64,000 nucleotides of DNA, taken from assembly GCA_008802785.1 (NCBI GenBank), contig VUYT01000002.1, positions 186,001-250,000 on the forward strand, written 5' to 3'. Position 1 is the first letter of the stretch; each line of letters begins with the position of its first letter. Below the pieces are notes generated by a model. It was given only the letters and a program-made list of their open reading frames with translations. It was not told the origin of the DNA and ran no database searches. This document shows positions 44,460 through 55,527 of the stretch, in pieces. Origin of the DNA: Symmetrospora coprosmae. Lineage: Eukaryota > Basidiomycota > Cystobasidiomycetes > Symmetrosporaceae. Made by a program: the position numbers and the translations under genes.

Positions 44460-44897
44460 TCAGTGCAGCTTCTTTGCCTTCCAGATGTCCTCGCTGGATG
44501 GGCCGGCTCTGCGCTCTGCCCAATGCTCTGCCCGGCGCCTGATGTAGTCTTCTGTCTTTTCCTCCTCCGAGCTGCTTCTGTTGGCGAGGCAGTACTTGAA
44601 GTCGTCCCACTTTGCTGAGCAGTCGCGGGCGGTGCCGTAGCGGTAGAGAGAGGTGAACTGCTGGCCGACGGCTAGAATAGAGAGGACATGAAGTCAGAGA
44701 AACGTCGCTACAGCAGGATGAAGTAGTGACGCACCGAAGCAGAGGAGAAAGTTGTCCATCATTGTGATGCAGCTGGGCAGTCCGCCATTGATGGGCAGGT
44801 TTGTCCGCTGGATGGGGATCTCCTCCTCGACGAGTTTGGCGTAGCTTCGCTCGGGTGTGGCGGTGTCACGCTGTTCCTGCTGAGCGGTAGACGCCAT
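44460..44897 (-). CDS. DUF3128 / Emi1-like twin-Cys protein
   Basis: Homologue of yeast Emi1 (early meiotic induction 1; DUF3128), a small protein linked to mitochondria and IME1 induction in yeast. Exons 44735-44897 and 44460-44671 give 124 residues. The core is LPSCITMMDNFLLCFAVGQQ followed by YRYGTARDCSAKWDDFKYC, with the CX9C-like cysteine spacing of the family, then an acidic/basic helix (EEEKTEDYIRRRAEHWAERR). The start at 44897 (MASTAQQEQ) is chosen over the in-frame upstream Met at 44960, which would add a hydrophobic leader not typical of the family. Confidence 0.8.
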
Positions 44898-45412
44898 CGT
44901 GCTGAACATGGCATACCATAGTAGAGCTGTCAGCCGCGCCATCCACGTACTCGAGCACATCGATACGGAGACGGGAGGAGGGTGTGAGATGGATCAGGCA
45001 TGTAATGGATATCTTTTCCGCAGCGCCCCCCTTGGAGGGCTTTGCTAGGTTTAACGAGATTCTTTAGATATTATAGGTTGTTCATCCTTGTGTGTGCGGG
45101 CGTGTGTGGTATGTATGGGATGCGCAGAGATATCTGCAGGGATGCGAGCAGATTCGGCTCACCTCGGATGCCCCTGTTGCGAAGTCGCGCGTTGCGGGTG
45201 CGTTGTTGTATTGTCCAGCCCAGATCAGAGATCTTGCGTGTCACATAGTCAGGCGCCTCTCTGCCACCCTCCTCCTGATCGCTCCGATGTATCCTTGCAC
45301 TGTGCGAGCGAGTCCGTCGAGAGCCAACCTGCAAGCCAAATTTCCAGGACGGGCGGGCACACACACTTGGCCCGAACGGTCTGCGCCACCCCAACAATCG
45401 ACAAACCACGAA
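44898..45412. promoter_or_regulatory. Divergent promoter region
   Basis: About 515 bp between the Emi1-like and Rpa12 genes. A TTTAGATATTATA AT-rich patch lies near 45061-45075. No other signal was recognised. Confidence 0.35.
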
Positions 45413-46184
45413 ATGTCCAGCAAGAAGAGCAGCCTCAAGGGAGCAGGCGCGCCTACCGCAGTGCCGGCAGCCGCTCCGAGCAAGCCTGCACCCGCACCCA
45501 CCTTTGGCGTGCCCAACCGCGTGGGCTCGCTCAACTTCTGCCCGACATGCGGGAACCTCCTCGACATCCCCGGAGACGACGATACAATCACCTGCGTCCA
45601 GTGCGGGCACACTGAAGATGCTGTCCGTGCGTCTGCGTCGCTTTCCTGCGCTCCCTTACTGGCGCAGAGCTACGTCCCTCGGCTGGACATTTGACTGACC
45701 CACGCGCCCTCTCTTCCGACGTCTATCGCTGCTCGTCCTCCCTAGAATACGAGAACATCAGCATCGTGACACGGTCACATCCAGACGCCTTCCCCTCTCC
45801 GCTAAAGGACAAGCGGAGCGTGGTGCAGTCGCTCTCGTCCAACAAGGAACTTCAAGACCAGCTCAGCACGAAGCAGGAGATTAACGAAAAGTGTCCAGAC
45901 TGCGGCCAGTGCGTTCGGGCGTCTTATGTTCTTCATCATTGCACAATGCCCGCTTGGAAGTCCCTGAACTGACCGACGCTTCCGTCTCTTCCTCTCGCCG
46001 CCCAGCCCTACCATGACGTTCCACACCCTGCAGCTCCGGTCAGCAGACGAGGGCTCGACGGTCTTCTACGAGGTATGGACTTCTCTGCGTACTGAGTATA
46101 CGCTACCTTCCGCTCACAGACGGCCCGCTTCGCCCTTTCCCCCAGTGCCAACAATGTGGCCACAAGCACTCGACGAACAACTAG
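45413..46184 (+). CDS. RPA12: RNA polymerase I subunit Rpa12 (A12.2)
   Basis: Small zinc-ribbon subunit of RNA polymerase I that stimulates RNA cleavage. Exons 45413-45626, 45746-45908, 46006-46072, 46146-46184 give 160 residues. The N-terminal Zn ribbon is NFCPTCGNLL...TCVQCGH. The C-terminal TFIIS-like ribbon is EKCPDCGHPTMTFHTLQLRS then ADEGSTVFYECQQCGHKH, with the acidic DE hairpin needed for cleavage. An extra Ala/Pro-rich N-terminal extension (about 35 residues) precedes the first ribbon. All four exons join in phase and end with TNN. Confidence 0.95.
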
Positions 46185-46426
46185 GGTCTTGCGTCAACTA
46201 ATCGGACTCCTGCTCTCAGGCTTACTCTCCGCGCTTCTTCGCGTCTCATGTTGTTGTATACAATCGCTCTGCGCGCAAGAAGCATACATGACACCCTTCT
46301 GTCATTGCTCGCTCGCTAGCTCCTTCTGCCCGGGAGTCACGCACGTACCCTTCTTTCCCTTGCCAATTTCCGACAATCTCCAATACGCGATCTCTCTTCT
46401 CGCATGCATCAGTCAGTATACCCAGA

Positions 46427-48626
46427 ATGAATGGCTACTCTGTGGCGGGCCCGTCCGGCACTCAGGCGCAGCTGTCACAGCAGGGCAGCTTCGCTGGCAA
46501 CGGCAGCACCGCAGGCATGATGAACGGGGCAGCATCAGGAGGCCAGCCATATCAGCAGCAGCAGCAGCCGTATCTACCAGCATCAGCTCAGCAGCAACAG
46601 CAGTACCAGGCGCAGCAGCAACCTCCGCCTGGCAGTCTCCCACAACAGCAGCAGCTCCAGCGTCCGTCTGGCAGTCAGCCTACCGGTTCAGACGTTGGAG
46701 CAGCGCTGCCGTCCTTCCCGTCGTCAAGCAGCCCAGCAAAGGCAGCTCCATCTCCACCAAGGCCAGTCGTGCGCAAGCGTCAGCGGATAGAGTACGAACC
46801 GCTTCGCCGCCCTTTCTCCGAGTTCCCGGCCTCGTGGGACCCCGTGCAGGTCGAGGAGGTCGTCTCAGTCACGGCGGCGAAACGAGCGAAGCGTACAGCC
46901 AAAGATCTAGGTGGGCGCGCGCTGCTCCACAGCTCGGCAGCGGAATGCTTCTGCTGACCGTATGTCTGTCCGTGCGTACTGCAGCCATCTGCGACATCCG
47001 CACGCTCACCATGTCGCTTCGCTCCCGCCTGGGCTCCGAGGTCTCCTTCGCGCTCAACTCGCTGGGCATGCTCTCAGCCGTGAGCACAACCACGGGCCAG
47101 CCGTTCATGATCTCACTCTATCCGGAGCTACTTGACGAGCTCGCAGAGCTCTTGGAGGAGGTTATAGATGGCGCGGACGAAGACGACTGGGATGCGGAAG
47201 GCCAGAAGTCGCGGCTGCGGCAGGAACAGCAGCAGCAACCGCAGAACCGTGCCAGATCTCACAAGATGACGGCCTCGACGTCAAATGGGTCGGCACAGGC
47301 ACGGTCAAGGTCGAAGGAGGCGGAGCGCGAGGACTACAACGGTGTTTTCCGACAGGCAGAACAGGAAGAGCTCAAACTGCATCCGTTACATAGCAGGGGT
47401 CGCAGCCGGCGGAAAGCGACAGAAGGCGCAAGTCGCGGCGAGACAAGCACGCGAGAAAGCGACAAAGACTACGAGCAACATGGAGCACCAGGTCTCACAT
47501 TAGCCGGCCTGGACAGAGCAGAGCTGGCTCTACAGCTCCTCAGCCTATTTCGCAACTTTAGCTACGTGCCAGAGAACCTGCGACCCATGCTGCAAGATAC
47601 CCGCGTTGTCCGGAGTTGCCTTCTCGCCACCCTATCGCCGAGACAGCTGGAAGCCATTCCACCGGGGATGATACCAATTGCGCCGCTGCGCCTCTCGCGC
47701 AGGGAGCTACTCGGTGCTCGCAAGGATGTCGTGCAATTCCTCGGCAATCTGGGCTACCATCTTGCACTGCAAGAGCACCCGAGCTGGGTCGCACAAGCAG
47801 CGCTCGACCTCGTCGACTATTTCCTCGAGGTCGACACGACGCACCTGGAGCATACGAGTTTGGCCACCTCGTTTGGTCCAGGTCTCGATGCCGCGCTCTA
47901 CGCCTGGTCGCGCCTAGCCCTTCCCGACGCGAACCGCGACACTATCGCCAAGCTCGCCTCGGCCGCCTCGTTCCTGGAGCGCAAGACAGACATTCTGCTG
48001 CAGCTCTTGCCGGTGCAGGATCCAGACCTGCAGTACATGACGTCCGAATCGTCACTGCTGCGCATCGAGCTCGTTGCCATATCGCTGTTCAACACTGTCT
48101 ACATATCGAGTCCCGATATGCGGAAACAGGTGCGGGACCGTCCGGGCCCGCTGAAGATCCTCACGCGCCTCGTCAAGAAGCTGTACCAGGGGCACATGGC
48201 GCTCGTCAGCGCTCAAGCGGCCAGTGCGAACGGCGCCACCCAGGTGCCAACAGTGCAGGATCACCAGTATCTCTTCCTCTGCCAGCGCTGCCTAGAGATC
48301 ATTCGCCTCCTGACAGAGGACGAAGTGAGCTCCAAGAACAGCGGTACCGGCAGTGGGAACGGCGAGGCGACGGCCTGGTTCGGGAGCTGGAACGAAGCTG
48401 CGGAGGAGGGGGAGTCGGCATCCAACGTCCGCAGCCGGGCGTCTCTTCTATTTGTCAAGCAGGACTTTGTAGAGTGAGTTCGCGCTGCGTGTGTCGCGCG
48501 ATCTCATGTGCGGTGCGATCGTGCTGACGTCCCAGCGCTTTCCGCCCGGCCCCGGCTCTGCACAGACTGATGTCCTACGCCGTCAACGACAAGAGCGCAA
48601 TGAGCCTGTTGGCGGACTGTACATGA
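46427..48626 (+). CDS. SWI/SNF BAF250/Swi1-like subunit, C-terminal homology region
   Basis: Probable chromatin-remodelling subunit resembling the C-terminal armadillo region of BAF250/ARID1 and Swi1. Exons 46427-46910, 46985-48473, 48536-48626 give 687 residues. The N-terminus is Gln/Pro/Ser-rich. Homology-like segments: KRQRIEYEPLRRPFSEFP, CDIRTLTMSLRSRLGSEV, SFALNSLGMLSAV, LLSLFRNFSYVPENLRPM, LRIELVAISLFNTVYISS and a C-terminal helix ALHRLMSYAVNDKSAMSLLA. No ARID DNA-binding domain is visible, unlike animal ARID1. The subunit assignment is from motif memory, and an RSC-type homologue is possible. Confidence 0.65.
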
Positions 48627-49007
48627 TGGGACTGTGGATGGGGAAAGAGAGAGAATCCGGCCGCTCAATGGTACCCTTGTTGTTGTCTCCGCATTTTGTT
48701 GCGCGCCCGCGGCGCAGCAAGCATCACTAGAGTTGGCATTGGGAGAAGAGGGAAAACATCTGGACTATTTGGCACGAACGCGCGTCTGTAGCTGCGCTGC
48801 ACCTCTTGCTCTCCGTAGAGGCGAACCAAGTTGACGGACATCTGCCCTGTCGGCTTGGCGGCAACTTCCTGCCGAAAGCCCAACCGGCTGCCCGGTGAGG
48901 TGGCATAGCCGCCCTGCTACAGCTTGGATCTGCAGGCTCTTGGGCTCTGCCGTCTCGCTCGCACATCGCCTCTAGCACTATCAGACAAGCCTCATACCAG
49001 CTGAGCA
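48627..49007. promoter_or_regulatory. Spacer between same-strand genes
   Basis: About 380 bp holding the 3' UTR of the BAF250-like gene and the promoter of the ligase gene. Nothing coding was recognised. Confidence 0.3.
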
Positions 49008-51287
49008 ATGGCCACGTACGCTCGCAAGCCGGAGGATGTGCTCAAGGCGACTGCCGGATCCGCCAGCGACTCGATGGCCGACGGAAGCAGCGGCGTCCCA
49101 GAGCCCAAGCGGACCCTGCAGGAGTGCGACCGCATCATGACTGCTCCAGGAGCCGTGTACGAGTGGGAGAAGAAGACCATCTTTGGCCGGGACCTGCGCG
49201 TCTTCAAGAACCTGCCGCCGTCCTTGCGCGACTTCTGGCTCCTGGCGTCGCAGGCATGGGCGGACAGGGAGTATCTCGTGCTGGGTGACGAGCGCCTCAC
49301 TTTCAAGGAGGTAGGTCGCAGAGGTGCTCTCGTATTGTCTCCCTTCGCGGAAGGGACGTCGATGCATGCCGAGACGGTCGTTCGCCTCTAACTGTCCTTT
49401 CCGGCCACCGTTGTCCCCGCACCGCACAGACGCACAAGCGAGCTATTGTAGTCGCAGCCATGCTCGCCAAGGAGTATGGCATCAAGAAGGGAGACAAGGT
49501 TGCTATCATTATGCGTAACCGTCCAGACTGGATTGTGGTGGGTACCGCAGTGCCTCGAGTAAGCTCGCGATGGACTGCGCAGCTTAGCTTTTTCGTGCCA
49601 CTCGTCTTCCCCACAGTGCCTATGGGCTATCCAACTCCTCGGTGCAGTCATTGTCGCCGTCAACTGCTGGCTGTCGCCAGAAGGCCTGGTGCACTGCATC
49701 AAGCTCTCCAACACCGTCGTCGCGATCGCAGATGACGAGCGCGCCCAGCAACTCACGCCGGAAATCTCCAAGCTCAAGCAGAACGGGCTCAAGACCTTCA
49801 TTGTGGCCGGCGCAAAGGCACCTTCTGGCATGGTCGAGCTCGCTCCGCTGTTGCGCAAGTATGCGCAGGGAGCAGAAGTGCCCAAGGTCGCGCTCGAGCC
49901 GGAGGACGATGCGTCCATCTTCTTCACGAGCGGCACGACTGGCTTTCCGAAGGCTGTCCTCTCCACCCACCGCATGTTCCTCACGAACCTGCTCACACTG
50001 GGTGTCGCAAACCGGAGGATGATTCTCAGAAGAGGCGAAGACATGCCCCCGCCGCCCAGCCCGAATGATCCGCAGCGTGTCCTGCTTCTTCCCGTTCCGT
50101 TCTTCCACGTTACCGGTGCGTTCGCTCTCGCCTGACTTGGCTCAGCAGGGCGAGAAGCTAACAATCTGTCCGACCATCGTTTCCGCCTGGCAACAGGCTG
50201 CCAGTCGTTCCTCATGGGCCAGACAGCGACTGGCGGCAAGACCGTCCTCATGCACAAGTGGAGCCAAAAGGAAGGTCTCCGTCTCATCCGGGAGGAGAAG
50301 GTCAACGCGACCGGAGGTGTGCCCTTCATTGCGCAGGAGGTGCTAGAGGCTGGCAACAGTGACGATCTGAAGACGCTCGACACGCTTTCATTCGGTGGTG
50401 CTCCTGCTCAGGAAGGTGACTCGGCCGCCTGCAGTGTCGTGATGCTACGAGCCCGAGCAATGTGCTGATCCCGCCAGCGCTCGTTCAGGACTGCCCAACC
50501 TGGTCAAGAGATACCTCCCCATCGGTACCATTCAGCAATCCTGGGGACTGACAGAGACCAACAGCGTTGCTGCAGGCCACGCAGGCGAAGACTACCACCG
50601 GCGCCCGCTTTCCACCGGTCTGGCCGCGATCGTCAACGAGCTGCGCATTGTGGATACAAACGGGAAGGACGTGCCAAAGCCTGGAGATATCGGCGAAATC
50701 CTTGTGAAAGGGCCAAATGTCTTCAAGGAGTACTACAACGACCCCAAAGCGACCGCTGGCGCGCTCACGCCGGATGGCTGGTTCCGCACTGGAGACCTGG
50801 GCTCGCTTGACGAGGACGGCTTCCTCTACATTCGCGACCGCGCCAAGGACATCATTATCCGAGGAGGAGAGAACATTGCCGCGACCGCTGTCGAGAATGC
50901 GCTGTACCGCAACCCAAAGGTGCAGGACTGCGCCGTTGTGGCCGTGTCCGACGCAAAGATGGGCGAGCTGCCTGCGGCGGTCGTCGTGCTACGTGCGAAC
51001 GCTGGCAAGGTCACCGAGCAGGATATCATCGAGGATGCCAGGAAGCACTTGCCTAGGCACTCGGTCCCTGTGTTCGTCATGCTCCGCTCGCCGAAGGACG
51101 AAAGCAGCGAGCTCCGGATCGAGAGGAACCCCAACGGCAAGATTGTCAAGAGTGGGTCCCACCGAAAGCGGACGCTGTGGTTCTGCGATTCCAAGTTCTC
51201 ACAACTGACGCGCCTTCCCCTGCAGACGAGCTCAAGAAAGTGGTGGAGAAGGAGTGGCAAAAGCGAGGAGGAAAGGCCAAGCTTTAG
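49008..51287 (+). CDS. AMP-forming acyl-CoA / 4-coumarate-CoA ligase-like enzyme
   Basis: ANL-superfamily adenylating enzyme that forms acyl-CoA from a carboxylic acid, ATP and CoA. Exons 49008-49310, 49430-49537, 49617-50115, 50197-50415, 50489-51151, 51226-51287 join in phase. Motifs: A3 P-loop FFTSGTTGFPKAVLSTHR, A5 QSWGLTETN, A7/A8 GWFRTGDLGSLDEDGFLYI and RDRAKDIIIRGGENI, and the A10 lysine in ERNPNGKIVK. The N-terminal extension contains DRIMTAPGAVYEWEKK, as in fungal long forms. It has no clear peroxisomal SKL end (it ends GGKAKL), although AKL is a weak PTS1-type tripeptide, so a peroxisomal location is possible. Substrate cannot be assigned. Confidence 0.9.
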
Positions 51288-51395
51288 TTTGGTTGTGGAG
51301 GGAGGGCTGCACCACCTATGATTCGAATTGACTTCGATGTAGCATTGTAACGCAGCAGAGCATGTCAGCCTTTGCAAGCCTGTGCAGTACACATC

Positions 51396-54300
51396 ATGCG
51401 CTCTCTCGGGCCTTTGCCACCTGCCGCCTGCGATGCGCGACTGTGGCCCGCCAGACGCTCGTCGGTTCCGCTCCCTCTAGACACGCAGCAAGGAGCTCGG
51501 CAGTACAGCAGCTTGGAGGTACACACACGTTCAACTCGTCCCTCCCACGCGCAACACGCGTCCTAGCTAGGCCAAGCAGCAGCAGCCATGCTCTTTGGCA
51601 GTTCGTCCCTTCGCCCTTCACCGCGCTGCTGATCCTGTTGGAGATCGCATGGGAGACAGCACGCTGATATGCCCGTTCGACAACGACAGAGGATCTATAC
51701 AAGCAGATCCCGCTTGGCGACTTCCCTGCCCCCGCTCTGCCGTCCCTGAGCCCGCAGGTCTTCCAGGCCGCCTTCATCCACAGCAGCAAGAATGCCGGAC
51801 TCTCGCGGAGCAGATTCGCATACCACGAGGATTTCGTAGACAACGAACGGCTGGAGTTCCTCGGCGATGCGCTTCTGTGCGTCCGCATTGCTGCCGTCGC
51901 ACTGCCGCGTCGGCCATCCTGACGACCGTGGATTGCTCGCCCGTCATGCAGATATGCCATCGTCGCGGATTACCTGTACCGCACGTACCCCAAGCTCCGG
52001 GTGGGCTACCTGAGCGCCATCAGGCAGCGTCTAGTGCAGAATACGACGCTAGCCAAGTTTGCGCGCCTTTACAAGATGGACCAGGCGCTCGAGCTTGGTC
52101 CTGATTCTGAGCGGCTGCGCAACGATGCAAAAAGTGAGCCGGTCGCAAAGTCGCCCCGCATCGTGTCAAAGAGTCTGCTGATCGCGCCGCTTCACTCACA
52201 GCCAATGCCGATACTTTCGAGGCTTTTGTCGGAGCCGTTGCGCAAGTCCATGGACAAGCAGCCGTCACTCGCTGGGTTGAGGACCTTATCAAGCCTTGTA
52301 AGGCGGACCATATTGTCTTGGGGCAGATCGCACTCTCATTGATCGCTGCTTACGTGACACTCCGCACAGACGCAACGCAGCTGTACGAGTATCATGCCAG
52401 CACCTACGGCGAGCTCGAGGAGCCGGAGCAGGAAGCAGGCTCCGAATCGAGCCAGATCTCACTCGCCAAGAAGCGGCACAGGTACCGCCTCTGCGGTTTC
52501 TTCCCTCTGCCGTTCCTCTTCCGCGATGCACCCGAGACGAAGAGCATTTCTCCAGAGGCATCTGGCAGTCACAGCTATGGCACTTTGATCCCCGTGAGCG
52601 AGGTAGCCACTGCATCCTCCTCATCAAAGGGAGGCTACGCGCGCTTGCCCGATGCAGCAGGCGCAGCGGCACCTGGCAGGGTATCGAAGACAGCAGCACC
52701 GACTGCACCGAACGGCAAATCCGCCATGCCTGGCGGTCCGAATAGTGGCCCAGTGGGAGTTCCTGCCAAGCAGGGTAGCTCTGCCACGCCACGCAAGCCA
52801 AAGAGCAGCAACGGCAACAACTACACGAGCGGCGAAGAGAGCGCCAAGGAGAATTCTGCTGCCATCAAGCGCACCAAATCACGCGACCGCGTTGCGCTCA
52901 TCCCACCCTCAGTCACAAACAGTCAGGTTGTCAAGAACCAGCTTGCAACGAAGCAGTCACGGGACAAGGGCGCAACTTCCGATGGCGAGCAGCCGAAGAA
53001 GTCAGCCATGAAGGACGCCCAGGCACCCGCGTCGCAGCCGCCCCAGACAGCGCAATCATCCCGTGCGCAGCCCGGCGTCACGTTCGGGACGACCGCCGCC
53101 GAAGCGGGGAAGCCTGCTGTCGCGACGCCAGGTAAGACCACCGGTGCACCCACAGCAAATAACGTCACTTCCGCCGCGACAGGCTGGAACACGCCCGCGG
53201 AGCCAGTACAGAAGACGCTGGACGGTTGGCAGGCAGCATGGGAGGCTGTGCCGAAAGGCAAGTCCATCCCAGCCGCTACTGAGAACGTGCAGGCGCCTCC
53301 CGCATCCGCTCAGAAGACCAACGGTGGTTCAGACACGCCAGCCAAGACCATCCTTAAGCGGGATGCTGGTGTGACGGCAGCATCGCTTTCTTCCGCCGGT
53401 GTCGACTCAGTCTCGATGCCCGCAACCGCAAGAACTGACGGCGACAGCACCAAAGTCACGCTCAACTCGGCCATGGCGACCTATCTCGCTGCATTGCAAT
53501 CAGCCCGCAGCGATCCCGTCAGCTACCTCGAGCGTCACCCCATGTTCGTGGGCAAGAAGGCCAAGAAGCTCGAGTACGACGACGTGGGCAGCACGCCTGC
53601 GAAAGCGATGGTCCGCGTCAAGATCGATGGCCGAGCCGTGGCGCAGTCGGCCGCTGCGGGCACGGATCAGAAACTGGCGAAAGCCAGAGCTGCATTCAAG
53701 GCGATTGAGGCGCTGCTCGTGAGTGGCAGGCGCGCCTTTTCTTTGCCATGGGCTCTCTGGCTAAGAACACACGGTTTCCGCTCCCGTCCATGCTTGCAGC
53801 TCCTGCCGGACATGCCTTCCGAGCTGAGTGACGCAAAGTCCGCGGTTGAGACGCCCGGGCAAACGCCATTCAAGGCAAACACAATCAACAATTTTCCCAA
53901 TATGACCAGAGCCAGCTCTCACGGTGCTCCTGCTGCATCCGCGGGAGTACCCATCGTGCTTGACACGCCCGTCAAGAGTAGCGGTCTCAACGGAGCTTCT
54001 AAGCCCGTTGTGAATCCCTCCACGCCGGCTCAGCTGAAGAAGCAAGCCATGCTTGTCAATGTGAGCAATCTCTGATATGACAGAGCACAGCTAGCTCAGA
54101 GCTAATATGTGTATTGTTTCGGTGTGCCGGGCAGTCACACCCGGGGCCGTTCCCGGCGTCATTCTACGCATCCCTTCCCACCGTAGGCAAGGAGAACAAC
54201 CCCCAAATTCGATACTACATCACGTCTGTCAAGGGGTTCAGCAGCGGCACATACCATGCAATCCTGAACGCAGACCTGCAGATCATTGCGCAGTGTCACA

Positions 54301-54849
54301 ATATGAAGAAGGCGAGCGCGCTCGAGGAGGCCGAGCGGCAGGCGGCGGCAGACAAGCCGCTTGTAGGGTCGGCTGCCGCGCTCCCGGCGAAATGGGCATT
54401 CGAAGACCAGGCTGGACCTGGAGGTGCCATCAAGCCCGTCAGGCTCGACATCAAGGCAGAGAAGAGGGATGCTACTGGCGCCGTCCCCACGCTCACCCAC
54501 GCCCTTGCCGTCAACTCCGAGAGTGACAAGGCGAGACTGACGTGGCTCGAGTGGTTCAGCGAAGACAAGAAGGCGTGGGTCTCATTGCTCCATCTCCTTC
54601 GGATGTCGCTGTTCTGGCTAACGCGCTTGGAACCTGCCCTGGGTCTATAGGTGGAAATGCGCCGTGCTGGTCGACGCGATTTTCCAGGGCTCTGCCAAGC
54701 ATGCGGAACGAAAGTCTGCAGGTGAGACAGTGGAGGCCATTCGACTGTCTGGCTGGCTGTGTCGATGCTGACAATTCCACATCATGCCTGCAGTGAGCTT
54801 GGCAAGCACGAAAGCCCTCGAGGAGCTGGAGGCGGCTCACAAGCAGTGA
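51396..54849 (+). CDS. RNase III with long linker and three dsRNA-binding-like domains
   Basis: Class I-type ribonuclease III that should cut double-stranded RNA. Opening exons: 51396-51518, 51692-51876, 51952-52133, 52202-52297, then from 52370; closing exons end 54574, then 54651-54721 and 54794-54849. The catalytic domain has NERLEFLGDALL and NADTFEAFVGAV, so the acidic Mg-binding residues are intact. A roughly 330-residue Ala/Ser/Pro/Lys linker follows. Three dsRBD-like regions come after it: KAMVRVKIDGRAVAQSAAAG with QKLAKARAAFKAIEALL; IRYYITSVKGFSSGTYHA with KKASALEEAERQAA; and WKCAVLVDAIFQGSAKHAER with VSLASTKALEELEAAHK. The N-terminus (MRSLGPLPPAACDARLWPARR) could be mitochondrial targeting, which would suggest an alternative role. 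An extra intron near 52490-52550 is possible. Confidence 0.8.
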
Positions 54850-55527
54850 CCGCTCGAGATTGCGGAAAGCGGGAAACGGGCGAAAGTCCGGAGTAGCTGC
54901 AGATCAGACATGATGGATATGTGCACCGTCGAAAGCACAGTTACGAGCACGCAAAGCTGCTCGCCATGAAGTGGAGAGGTCAACGGCCTGAGGCACCTGG
55001 CTGGGGTCCCGCTTGTTGCCGACCCATGCTAGTGAGGAGGCCAGTGCTTTGCACTCACTGTGAGATAGTCGGGAGCAGGCAAACACAGTCTAGTCGAGTT
55101 CTCCATCACTGTCTTTGCGTGTGTGTGTGTTTTTTGCCACTCTCCGTGCTGCCCGTGCTCGAGCAGCGGACTCCTTGCGGGTCCCGCTCTCGCCGTCTCG
55201 ACTTTGAGCTTAAGCGGAGCAAGCAGTCGCACAAATCGCCAGCACACGTAGTACGGAGCAGTCCAAGGCAGAGAAGTGCGCGCGTACGGCGCGTAGGCTT
55301 GGCGCAGTGAAGGTCGCTGCGACTGGAAGCCATGAGCACGAGATCCGCATCGAAGGTACGCAGCAGCGATAGCGCGTCTAAGGCCCGGCCGGGAACCGCA
55401 GAGAGCCACGTCGCATACGAGGACATCAGCTGACATGCATGGACATGTTCTGTGTACTCACAGGGCAAGGCGACGGGCAAGTGCGTGCTCTGCTCTGCTC
55501 TGTCCTTGCAGACGCGGGCCTTTGACC
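54850..55527. promoter_or_regulatory. Spacer upstream of RFC1
   Basis: About 680 bp. It contains a (GT)n then T-run at about 55118-55136. Short ATG-led stretches at 55332 and a segment at 55464 look exon-like, but I could not join them to RFC1 with a plausible intron. Promoter or 5' UTR, possibly with a leader intron. Confidence 0.35.

Noticed and set aside
55332-55511. Possible extra 5' exons of RFC1 (55332-55355 and 55464-55480)
   Set aside because: They fit in phase only if a 31-nt intron without any adenine before its final AG is spliced, which lacks a branch point and is too short.
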